In this document: piece by piece, positions 1 to 6,363 of the stretch
How positions within the stretch are numbered: the first letter of the stretch is position 1
Layout: every line of letters begins with the position of its first letter
Assembly (NCBI GenBank): GCA_030730545.1
Contig: JANQUX010000033.1
Coordinates: 1 to 11,273 of the forward strand
Direction: 5' to 3'
Origin: Maribacter sp.
GTDB lineage: Bacteria > Bacteroidota > Bacteroidia > Flavobacteriales > Flavobacteriaceae
DNA: 11,273 bases
The notes under the pieces: generated by a model
The model's input: the letters and a program-made list of their open reading frames with translations, nothing else
The model's database searches: none
What the model was told of the DNA's origin: nothing
Position numbers and translations under genes: made by a program

Positions 1-451
1 TATGGATGAGATGATCCCTAAAGATGGCACATATTGGGGAGCTGCTTCATTTGGTTTTGAAGAAAAATCTGTTGATGCAGAAGATGACCTTAAAGCATTA
101 TATGAAAAAATTAATGCTAACCCATTAATCCTATATTTCGACACTGCAGAGGCATCAATAAATCTAGATGCTGAACAAAGACAAAAAATTGCTGATATTT
201 CTAGATATTTAGATAAGGTTTCTGATGCTAAGACAAGCGTAGTAGGTCATACAGATGCCACTGGACAAGCAAGTACAAATATGAGACTAGGGCAAGACAG
301 AGCAGAATTCGCTAAAAATTACTTAATGCAAAACGGAATAGCTGCAGATAAAATAATTGCTACGTCTAAAGGACAAACGCAACCAATCGCTACTAATGCC
401 ACTGAAGAAGGCAGAGTAAAAAATAGACGAACAGTTATTACATTAAAATAA
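1..451 (+). CDS. OmpA-family peptidoglycan-binding protein (3' part, 5' end outside window)
   Basis: The visible 149 residues end in a typical OmpA C-terminal domain, which anchors envelope proteins to peptidoglycan in the periplasm. Counting from the Met at base 2, the domain covers about residues 42-149. It contains FDTAEASI (46-53), GHTDATG (82-88), the helix LGQDRAEFAKNYL (96-108) and the closing NRRTVIT. D85 of GHTD and R100 of the LxxxRA helix stand at the spacing of the Asp and Arg that hold diaminopimelate in Acinetobacter OmpA. The frame is open to the left edge and there is no signal peptide, so the Met at base 2 is almost certainly internal and the real protein is longer. A coiled-coil membrane protein follows 32 bp downstream on the same strand, probably in the same operon. 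The family is certain. What the missing N-terminus is (barrel, lipoprotein or other) cannot be seen. Confidence 0.9.
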   Translation, partial: MDEMIPKDGTYWGAASFGFEEKSVDAEDDLKALYEKINANPLILYFDTAEASINLDAEQRQKIADISRYLDKVSDAKTSVVGHTDATGQASTNMRLGQDRAEFAKNYLMQNGIAADKIIATSKGQTQPIATNATEEGRVKNRRTVITLK

Positions 452-483
452 AACATACACTAATCCTATAAATAAGTAAAATC

Positions 484-1122
484 ATGAATTTTGAAAATAT
501 GAACATTTGGTGCTGGATAATTCCAATATTAGTAGGTCTTATCTGCGGTATATTAGGTTACCTTTTAGGAAAAGGTTCTGCCAAGGTAATAGACAACTCT
601 GCTGAAATCAATAGTCTTACCGCTAGTAATACAAAGTTAAAAGGCGAATTGTCAGATTTAAACAATTTAAAAGCAAGCAATAGCAAACTAAAAGCTGATT
701 TAGATGCGTGTAACCAAAGAGTAATTGCTGCAAGCAAAGTAGTAACACCTGCTCCGGTTGCCCCTAGCGCACCAAGTACTAATTTATCTTTTGCTGCTGG
801 CGCCGCTACAAGTAGTGCTCTAGCCTTTGATGGCTCTGCTGCCAAAGCTGCTTTTGGAAAAACTATAAAACAAGACGATTTAAAACTTGTAGAAGGTATT
901 GGTCCAAAAATTGAAGGTATGTTCAAAGACCATGGCATTAAAACTTGGAAAGAACTTTCTGAGGCTAGCCTAGAAGCATGTCAAAAAATATTGGATACTG
1001 GCGGAACAAGTTATAAAATACATGATCCTGCTTCTTGGCCATTACAAGCTAAAATGTGCTACGAAGGTAAATGGGCAGAACTTGTAAAATGGCAAGATGA
1101 ACACAAACACGGTAAACTATAA
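484..1122 (+). CDS. Membrane-anchored coiled-coil protein with C-terminal helix-hairpin-helix-like domain
   Basis: This 212-residue protein has four clear zones. There is one N-terminal transmembrane helix (about 8-29, with small residues GLICGILGYLLG). A polar helical stretch rich in Asn, Leu and Lys (38-82) is probably coiled coil. An Ala/Pro/Ser-rich linker spans 86-128. The compact C-terminal domain (129-212) opens with DDLKLVEGIGPKIEGMF, the GIGPKxxxxF pattern of helix-hairpin-helix folds, followed by a Trp- and Cys-containing tail. Related domains in Bacteroidota are often annotated as DUF4332-like or, wrongly, as ribosomal L21-like. The domain may bind DNA or protein; the sequence does not decide which. 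The gene lies 32 bp after the OmpA gene and ends 18 bp before a strong hairpin, so the two form the end of an operon. An inner-membrane partner of the OmpA protein is inferred, not shown. A later in-frame ATG at 499 is a possible alternative start. Confidence 0.8.
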   Translation: MNFENMNIWCWIIPILVGLICGILGYLLGKGSAKVIDNSAEINSLTASNTKLKGELSDLNNLKASNSKLKADLDACNQRVIAASKVVTPAPVAPSAPSTNLSFAAGAATSSALAFDGSAAKAAFGKTIKQDDLKLVEGIGPKIEGMFKDHGIKTWKELSEASLEACQKILDTGGTSYKIHDPASWPLQAKMCYEGKWAELVKWQDEHKHGKL

Positions 1123-1140
1123 CTTACAGTTAAAAACAAA

Positions 1141-1172
1141 AAAAATCCCGATCATTACTAATCGGGATTTTT
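1141..1172. terminator. Bidirectional intrinsic terminator
   Basis: A perfect hairpin has core arms ATCCCGAT (1145-1152) and ATCGGGAT (1161-1168), with an 8-nt loop CATTACTA. Flanking A-runs on the left and T-runs on the right extend the pairing to 12 bp (1141-1152 with 1161-1172). The + strand copy is followed by TTTTTTATTTT and the - strand copy by an equivalent T-run. It lies between two convergent genes (stops at 1122 and 1177), so it should end transcription from both sides. Confidence 0.93.
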
Positions 1173-1176
1173 TATT

Positions 1177-2175
1177 TTATAATGCTCCGTTTGCCTCAAC
1201 CCACTTAAAGTGATATTGATCTTGCGGAAATTTCATACGCTCTGCAATTCTTTCTAATCTTGAAGGCAACTTAACTAAATAATCACGTGCCTTTTCAGCT
1301 TCTTCATTTAAAGAACGAACCGTATCGATTTCCCAATACGCATTAAGCTTACTTAGAATATCAACATAATCTTGCGCAGTATATACACCTAATCGTTGTG
1401 CACAGTTAGAGAAGTTTTCAAATGCTGATCCTATTGTACCACCAGACTCACGTAAAAAGTGCGCTGGCATAACAATCTTTTTCTTCATCATATCTGCAAA
1501 GGCAATCATCATACCCGATGGATCTTCGCCTAAAATAGTCTTCACGAATTCTCTGTACGCCAAGTGATGTCTCATTTCATCACCGGCAATAATGGTACAC
1601 ATTTTACCCAATAATGCGTTTCCTTTTTTCTTTGCCATTTGCCCCACACGTTTGTGCGAAATATTAGTAGCTAATTCTTGAAAAGAGGTATATACAAAGT
1701 TTTTATATGGATCACGATCGGTACCGATATCAAAACCATCGGAAATTAAATGTTGCGTAGTAATTTCTATTTCTCTCATATTTACCCTTCCAGATAAATA
1801 AAGATATTTGTTCAGCACATCGCCGTGTCTATTTTCTTCAGCGGTCCATGCGCGAACCCATTTTGCCCAGCCGTTTGTTTTATGGTCACCATGTTGGTCA
1901 ACACCAACAACATCCATTAACCACGATTCATAGGTTGGCAATGCCTCTTCGGTTATGGTATCTGCTACCATGGTTACCCAAAAATCATATCCCAAATCTT
2001 TAGACTCTTCACGAATATCTTTCACCTCTTGCAAAAAGGTATCTTTTTCAGAATTTGGTAAAAAATCTGTTGGTTGCCATATATCCTCTGGTTTTATAAG
2101 GAAAGATTCCATGAAACTTTCTACCTTAGGCTCTAAAGCCTGCATCACTTCTAATCTTATATTTTTAGTAGACAT
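1177..2175 (-). CDS. Soluble acyl-[acyl-carrier-protein] desaturase (plant-type diiron enzyme)
   Basis: This is a 332-residue member of the stearoyl-ACP desaturase family. These enzymes are cytosolic diiron proteins that use O2 and ferredoxin to put a cis double bond into acyl-ACP. All iron ligands of the castor enzyme have counterparts: E76 in TITEEALPTY, E114 and H117 in EENRHGD, E167 in SFQELAT, and E200 and H203 in DEMRHH. Blocks such as WQPTDFLP (33-40), RAWTAEENRHGD (108-119), NKYLYLSGRVNM (122-133) and FADMMKKKIVMPAH (226-239) are close to the plant sequences, so the protein is complete and probably active. There is no transit or signal peptide, as expected for a bacterium. The gene is last in a same-strand series after the metallophosphatase, 64 bp away, and ends at a shared terminator. 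No convincing flavobacterial promoter (TTG-N19-TAnnTTTG) was found in the gap, so co-transcription is possible. The position of the double bond cannot be read from the sequence. Confidence 0.96.
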   Translation of the reverse strand: MSTKNIRLEVMQALEPKVESFMESFLIKPEDIWQPTDFLPNSEKDTFLQEVKDIREESKDLGYDFWVTMVADTITEEALPTYESWLMDVVGVDQHGDHKTNGWAKWVRAWTAEENRHGDVLNKYLYLSGRVNMREIEITTQHLISDGFDIGTDRDPYKNFVYTSFQELATNISHKRVGQMAKKKGNALLGKMCTIIAGDEMRHHLAYREFVKTILGEDPSGMMIAFADMMKKKIVMPAHFLRESGGTIGSAFENFSNCAQRLGVYTAQDYVDILSKLNAYWEIDTVRSLNEEAEKARDYLVKLPSRLERIAERMKFPQDQYHFKWVEANGAL

Positions 2176-2239
2176 AGTTTAGTTTTTATTAAAGATCGTC
2201 AATAAAACAATCAATTTTTAAGTAAAGTTAATGGTTTTC

Positions 2240-2974
2240 TTAGTTTCTGCCCTTTTCATTAGGATAAAAGGTGTAAACAGGATCACTTTGCCAGTATTCT
2301 TTTGAATCTGCATCAAAGACTGTTAACGGACCCTTAAAGGCTGCACCTGTATCAATATTCCAAACATTGGCTGCTTTCTGTGGTGTCGTTTTTCCAATAC
2401 GAGTAACGGGAGTGTGCCCTATATAAATTTCAGAATAGTTTGTTAATCGCTTCGGATAGTGAATATGATCTTTATCTAAATCTGTATTTAATGAAAGTGC
2501 CAATTCCCAGAGTGTACGATCCCAATAGAACGTTTTTTTAAAATACTCATGTTCTATACCTTTTAAATTGGTAAAACCCGCGTGTAAGAACAATCTGCTT
2601 TCTGAATCTAAATAGTAATTATTTAAGCTTTCATAAAATTTCAAGTGTGTATTCTTGGTTTCTTTTGTAGCCTTACCATATGAATTTGAAGTCGCCTCGC
2701 CACCATGCATAAACCAGGTTGGGTTATCTGCTTGGCCTGTTAACCACTCGTAGCAAAGCTCGTCATGGTTGCCCCTTAAGTATATACAATTATAAGTTTC
2801 TTTTAATTGCAAAAGATAATTTACCGTTTCAACAGCCTCTGACCAGCCATCGATATAATCTCCTAAGAAAATAATAGTATCATTTTCTGTTATAGCGGCT
2901 TTCTCAAGTACTTGTTTTAAGGCCTGTAACCCTGAATGAATATCACCTACTACCAGTGTTCTTTTTAAACTCAT
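2240..2974 (-). CDS. Calcineurin-like metallophosphatase, PPP/bis-nucleosyl-tetraphosphatase type
   Basis: This 244-residue cytoplasmic hydrolase has the metal-binding signature in order: GDIHS (10-14, D11 and H13), GDYID (38-42, D39), RGNHDE (67-72, N69 and H70), HAG (131-133) and GHT (186-188, H187). It closes with the IDTGAAF block (207-213) usual in small bacterial members such as lambda phosphatase, PrpA/PrpE and ApaH-like enzymes. Two family positions differ. GDIHG is GDIHS here, and GDxxDRG reads GDYIDGW, so the Arg that usually contacts substrate phosphate is missing from that motif. The substrate (phosphoprotein, diadenosine polyphosphate or other) is therefore open. Its ATG overlaps the TGA of the zinc-ribbon gene upstream by ATGA, which implies translational coupling. 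That ties its role to the SPFH/zinc-ribbon pair. There is no signal peptide or membrane segment. Confidence 0.9.
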   Translation of the reverse strand: MSLKRTLVVGDIHSGLQALKQVLEKAAITENDTIIFLGDYIDGWSEAVETVNYLLQLKETYNCIYLRGNHDELCYEWLTGQADNPTWFMHGGEATSNSYGKATKETKNTHLKFYESLNNYYLDSESRLFLHAGFTNLKGIEHEYFKKTFYWDRTLWELALSLNTDLDKDHIHYPKRLTNYSEIYIGHTPVTRIGKTTPQKAANVWNIDTGAAFKGPLTVFDADSKEYWQSDPVYTFYPNEKGRN

Positions 2975-4053
2975 TTAGCAAAAATCGCAATTATGGCTAT
3001 TATGACAAGGATAAAAATCACTAAAAAGAAAATTTTCCAAAACGAATATGGCCTATTTCCACTTAGCACCCCTGTTTGCCCATTTATATAAAAATTAAAC
3101 TCCTTACCATCATACCTATATGAACTAAGATATATAGGAAGCAAAATATGCTTGAACCTCTCATCGGTCAATTTAATATCGGCATTTGCTACTCTTTGGG
3201 TATCACCGCCAATATCTCGTTTTATCCAATTATAAGCGATATTCTTTGCTTCTTGAAAAGATTTGTGATGCCCTTCTTTTAGCGATACCGTATATTTCTC
3301 TGTCACAAAACCAGATAGATATTTTGAGTTAAATCCCACCAAATCCTTAAGATTCCAGAAGGCAACTTTAGCCGGAATTTCTTTTCGTTTCTTTTCTGAT
3401 GCACTTATGAGTATATCATCAACAAAACCATCTACTTTACCAGCAGCATAGGTCCACCTTGTTTTTCTTACCTGCCTAGTTCTTTTTCCTTTATTACTAT
3501 TATAGGTTTGGGTTTCATAGTAATAATCTCCTCTTTGCCCTTGGTAAGATGCAAAAAGGTTGGCATCGAACGTCCAGTACGGTATATACAACCCATGCAA
3601 ACCTTCTGGGTCTAATGCTGCCTTTTTCAAATTATCTGGCGCAAACCAAATTTTGCCTACCCAGGCTTTAAAAATAGAATGTGCCTTTTTCGAATCTAAC
3701 TGAAAAGGCACCAGGGCACCAGGTAAGATCCACCCTTCTTTTTCAATGTCCTCCCTAATTAAAGGCTCGCTACAATACACACAATTAAGCGATTTGTAAT
3801 TTTCCTCTACATGCTGGTTGGCTCCACAATTCTTACAATGCAGTAATTCTATGGTTTCTGTATAGGCATTTTCACCAACGATTTTGAGGTAATGCTCTAA
3901 TTCTAGCTCTTCGAAGCTACTTTTAGATTGCTCAATAAATTCTTCATAACCACAATACTCGCATGTAAGTTGATGCGAGCCTGGCTTAAATTTTAACTCG
4001 GCACCACAATTGGCGCATGCTTTTTTATATTCCGATTGTTGAATATCGTCCAT
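2971..4053 (-). CDS. Double zinc-ribbon membrane protein, YdjG-like
   Basis: The 360-residue protein carries two N-terminal zinc ribbons of the same layout, CxxC-14-CxxC: C13/C16/C31/C34 and C73/C76/C91/C94. A soluble middle region (about 105-335) is rich in Trp and Tyr, with LYIPYWTFDA near 155-164 and a basic patch around 187-200. A single transmembrane helix (338-358) lies at the very C-terminus, with only AK behind it. This makes it a tail-anchored protein with its bulk in the cytoplasm. The ribbons resemble TFIIB-type ones, and automatic annotation often calls such proteins PriA-like helicases, but no helicase motif is present. The best match I know is B. subtilis YdjG, which with YdjH and YdjI brings PspA to stressed membranes. 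The neighbouring YdjI-like gene supports that reading. The gene starts 45 bp after the SPFH gene, with GGAG about 14 nt before the ATG, and overlaps the phosphatase gene by 4 bp. A role in membrane stress is inferred. Confidence 0.82.
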   Translation of the reverse strand: MDDIQQSEYKKACANCGAELKFKPGSHQLTCEYCGYEEFIEQSKSSFEELELEHYLKIVGENAYTETIELLHCKNCGANQHVEENYKSLNCVYCSEPLIREDIEKEGWILPGALVPFQLDSKKAHSIFKAWVGKIWFAPDNLKKAALDPEGLHGLYIPYWTFDANLFASYQGQRGDYYYETQTYNSNKGKRTRQVRKTRWTYAAGKVDGFVDDILISASEKKRKEIPAKVAFWNLKDLVGFNSKYLSGFVTEKYTVSLKEGHHKSFQEAKNIAYNWIKRDIGGDTQRVANADIKLTDERFKHILLPIYLSSYRYDGKEFNFYINGQTGVLSGNRPYSFWKIFFLVIFILVIIAIIAIFAK

Positions 4054-4098
4054 AGAAAGTATCCCTTCTCCAAGAAAGGCCAGTTTATTTATGCAAAA

Positions 4099-5232
4099 TT
4101 ATGTAGTTGGTAAAGGTGGTGGTGTATTACCGCCTAAGAAAGATTTTAATTCTTCAATTTCTTTAAGTACCGTCCAATTTGCCATTCCTTGTTTCCAGAT
4201 CAAAGAATCTCTATTAATAGTTCTGCTTGCAAACAACTCCTTAAGTTTTTCTAATGAAACCGGACCCAATTGCTGACCACTTACCGCATAAAAGTAAGAA
4301 ACCTGCACAGGCATCGGTGGTGGTGCTTGTGGCTGTGCTGCTTGCCCACCGAATGGTTGCGCCCCAGGTTGCCCCATTAAACCACCCATTTGTTGCGCTA
4401 GTACAAAGCCCATACCCATGCCCATACCTGCACCAGCTGTACCGCCTTCATTTTTTGCAGCCAACTCCATGGCTTTAGCGGCTTTGAACTGTGCTAATTT
4501 GCCCATGTCCAATTTATCTAAACGACTATATTCGAAAATTTCTTTTTTAAGCTCTTCTGGCATCGATACATTTTCGATGTAGAACCGCTCTAACTCAATA
4601 CCTACCCTATTAAACTCTGGCTGCATTACCACTTGGCAGGTTTCAGAAAGTTCGCTAGTATTTGCCGCGTATAATTCAATTGGTAAATTAGCTTCACCAA
4701 CCGTATCTGTAAAACGGGTTACTATCAAACTTTTTAAATGTTCATTAATTTCATAATTAGTGAAATTACCATCGGTACCCACCACATCTACTATAAACTT
4801 ACCTGGATCATTAATTCTAAAACTATAGGTACCAAAAGCGCGTATTTCTACCAAACCGAAGCGGTCATCGCTTAACATGAACGGATTCTTGGTTCCCCAT
4901 TTCTCATCTGTAAACAACCGCGTATTAACAAAATACACCTCAGCCTTGAACGGACTATCAAACCCATATTTCCATCCTTTCAGAGTGGTTAAAATTGGAA
5001 GGTTTTGAGTATTTAACGTATACGTACCCGGCTTAAACACGTCTGCCAATTGCCCTTCATTAATAAAAACGGCTGTTTGCCCTTCGCGAACAATTAACTG
5101 CGCATTATTTTTTATTTCATTTTGGTAACGCTCAAAACGATGAACAATAGTATCATTTGTATTATCTAGCCATTCAACAATATCTATAAATTCGTGGCTC
5201 AACTTTTTCTTTATTTCATCAAATATGCTCAT
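4099..5232 (-). CDS. SPFH/band-7 (YdjI-like, 'virion core' type) protein with C-terminal GYF_2 domain
   Basis: I chose the ATG at 5232, giving 377 residues. The frame stays open to a TTG at 5259, but the extra nine residues (HILKHILT region) look unconserved, and MSIFDEIKKKL fits the family's usual amphipathic start. The SPFH domain covers about 45-235. It has VREGQTAVFINEGQ (48-61), the signature KWGTKNPF (111-118) and RAFGTYSFRI (131-140). These blocks recall B. subtilis YdjI, a membrane-associated partner of PspA. A helical Ala/Lys segment (240-262) follows, then a Gly/Met repeat (263-286, GMGMGMG), a Gln/Pro/Ala linker (287-311), and a GYF_2-type domain (312-365) with FYAVSGQQLGPVS and WKQGMANWTVL. 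The protein ends in a PPPLP tail. YdjI ends in a zinc ribbon, as I recall it; here GYF_2, a protein-interaction fold, sits in that place. There is no transmembrane helix. The gene is first in the - strand block, 45 bp before the zinc-ribbon gene. Confidence 0.88.
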   Translation of the reverse strand: MSIFDEIKKKLSHEFIDIVEWLDNTNDTIVHRFERYQNEIKNNAQLIVREGQTAVFINEGQLADVFKPGTYTLNTQNLPILTTLKGWKYGFDSPFKAEVYFVNTRLFTDEKWGTKNPFMLSDDRFGLVEIRAFGTYSFRINDPGKFIVDVVGTDGNFTNYEINEHLKSLIVTRFTDTVGEANLPIELYAANTSELSETCQVVMQPEFNRVGIELERFYIENVSMPEELKKEIFEYSRLDKLDMGKLAQFKAAKAMELAAKNEGGTAGAGMGMGMGFVLAQQMGGLMGQPGAQPFGGQAAQPQAPPPMPVQVSYFYAVSGQQLGPVSLEKLKELFASRTINRDSLIWKQGMANWTVLKEIEELKSFLGGNTPPPLPTT

Positions 5233-5417
5233 GGTCAGTATGTGTTTTAAAATGTGCAATTCAAGATATGCAATTCATCAACAGAGCCAAAACCCTCAGC
5301 ATAATAATTCAATAAAATAATAGGTAAACAACCTTAATTTAATATTTCCTTAAGATTATTTAGGAAATGGTTGCTTTTTCTAATTAACTTGGGCTTCCTA
5401 ATTTTTTTTTCAGAACT
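5233..5417. promoter_or_regulatory. Divergent intergenic region between SPFH block and sugar operon
   Basis: This 185-bp gene-free, AT-rich stretch separates two divergent transcription units, so it must hold a promoter for each. I could not find a clean flavobacterial pair (TTG about 19 bp before TAnnTTTG) on either strand. The closest -7 match for the sugar genes is TAATTTTT at 5399-5406. Visible structure includes an inverted repeat at 5344-5368, a short direct repeat GCAATTCA (5256-5263 and 5270-5277), and a run of nine T at 5402-5410, seven bases before the kinase ATG. No Shine-Dalgarno sequence precedes either start. Confidence 0.5.
5344..5368. repeat. Imperfect inverted repeat, possible operator
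   Basis: The arms ATTTCCTTAA (5344-5353) and TTTAGGAAAT (5359-5368) pair at 9 of 10 positions around a 5-nt centre (GATTA). The dyad is AT-rich, has no following T-run that would make it a good terminator, and ends 49 bp before the kinase start. A binding site for a regulator of the sugar operon is a reasonable guess. No regulator gene is in the window to match it. Confidence 0.45.
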
Positions 5418-6362
5418 ATGAAAAAGGTATTTTGTATTGGTGAATTGTTGATTGATTTCGTTGCCGAAAATCAAGGTAAAGATCTCTCGAAAGCTAAAGA
5501 ATTTTCTAAAAAAGCCGGTGGCGCACCTGCAAATGTTGCATGTGCTATTAGCAAGCTCGGCGGAGATAGTTTTTTCGTCGGCTGTGTTGGCGATGACCCT
5601 TTCGGAACATTCTTATTGCGTATTCTTGCCAATGAAAAGGTTGATATTTCGCTTGCACAAAAAAGTGATACATTTACAACCCTTGCCTTTGTTTCTATCG
5701 ATGCCGATGGTGAACGCGATTTTGTTTTTAGCCGTGGTTCAGATAAAGAACTTACTTACGATTCATCGCTAAAAACTAGTTTTGAAAATAATATTATACA
5801 CTTCGGTGCAGCCACTGCACTTTTAGGTGGTTCTTTAGAAGAAACATATAGCAGATACTTGTTTGACGGACTCACAAAAAAAGCTTTCATCAGTTTTGAT
5901 CCTAATTATAGGGTTGACCTTTGGAAAGATAAAGAGGATGTTTTTATACGTAAATGCCATGCCTTTATTGAAAAATCTAACCTGTGTAAATTTAGTTTAG
6001 AAGAGGCTAAGTTATTATCAGGTAAAGATAATTTAGAAGATGCTTGCAAGGTTTTTCACGAAATGGGAACAGAAATAATAGTGATTACCCTTGGTAGCGA
6101 AGGTACCCTATTAAGCACCTCAAATTTTAGTAAAACCATACCTAGTATAAAAGTAACGCCAAAAGATACTACTGGTGCAGGTGATGCTTTTATTGGTTGC
6201 CTTTTACAACAAATTGCCCAACATTCTAAAATAGAAAATGTACTGGCAGACGAAAATCTTCTGACCAAAATGGTAGCAAGAGCCAATAAAGCAGGTGCAA
6301 TCACCACCGAAAATTTTGGCGCCATCGAATCGCTACCTACATTACAACAATTAGATTCTTAA
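5418..6362 (+). CDS. PfkB-family carbohydrate kinase, probable fructokinase
   Basis: This 314-residue cytoplasmic ribokinase-fold (PfkB) sugar kinase is of full length. The first family signature is around 33-50 (AGGAPANVACAISKLGGD), with VGCVGDDPFG following (54-63). The second is DTTGAGDAF at 250-258, with D256 as catalytic base and GAG forming the anion hole. D13 in GELLIDF is the usual sugar-binding Asp, and ITLGSEG (223-229) is the nucleotide-site strand. PfkB sequences alone do not separate fructokinase from ribokinase or 2-keto-3-deoxygluconate kinase. The fructokinase call rests on the GGAPANVA form typical of ScrK-like enzymes and on the next gene. Amylosucrase starts one base after this gene's TAA and releases fructose, so the kinase would feed it into glycolysis as fructose 6-phosphate. 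The gene is first in the operon and is preceded by a T9 run without a ribosome binding site. Confidence 0.9.
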   Translation: MKKVFCIGELLIDFVAENQGKDLSKAKEFSKKAGGAPANVACAISKLGGDSFFVGCVGDDPFGTFLLRILANEKVDISLAQKSDTFTTLAFVSIDADGERDFVFSRGSDKELTYDSSLKTSFENNIIHFGAATALLGGSLEETYSRYLFDGLTKKAFISFDPNYRVDLWKDKEDVFIRKCHAFIEKSNLCKFSLEEAKLLSGKDNLEDACKVFHEMGTEIIVITLGSEGTLLSTSNFSKTIPSIKVTPKDTTGAGDAFIGCLLQQIAQHSKIENVLADENLLTKMVARANKAGAITTENFGAIESLPTLQQLDS

Positions 6363-6363
6363 A

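Noticed and set aside
558..938. Opposite-strand reading frame inside the helix-hairpin-helix gene
   Set aside because: It is fully covered by the + strand gene with clear domains. The composition is what the complement of its Ala- and Lys-rich codons would give.
1955..2182. Short + strand frame over the desaturase start
   Set aside because: It lies inside the strongly conserved N-terminal part of the desaturase, and its translation shows no domain.
2176..2239. Promoter for the desaturase
   Set aside because: Only weak matches such as TAACTTTA without a TTG at the right distance were found, so none is listed.
2971..4053. PriA-like helicase annotation for the zinc-ribbon protein
   Set aside because: No Walker or helicase motifs are present. 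The similarity is limited to zinc ribbons, and a C-terminal membrane helix argues against it.
4054..4098. Hairpin between the SPFH and zinc-ribbon genes (CCTTTCT TGG AGAAGG)
   Set aside because: The stem is six pairs with a bulge and has no T-run. It overlaps the GGAG that may serve as ribosome binding site, so it is not counted as a terminator.
5233..5259. Longer SPFH protein starting at TTG 5259
   Set aside because: The added nine residues do not look like the family's N-terminus. The ATG at 5232 gives MSIFDEIKKKL, which fits, and a TTG start is less likely.
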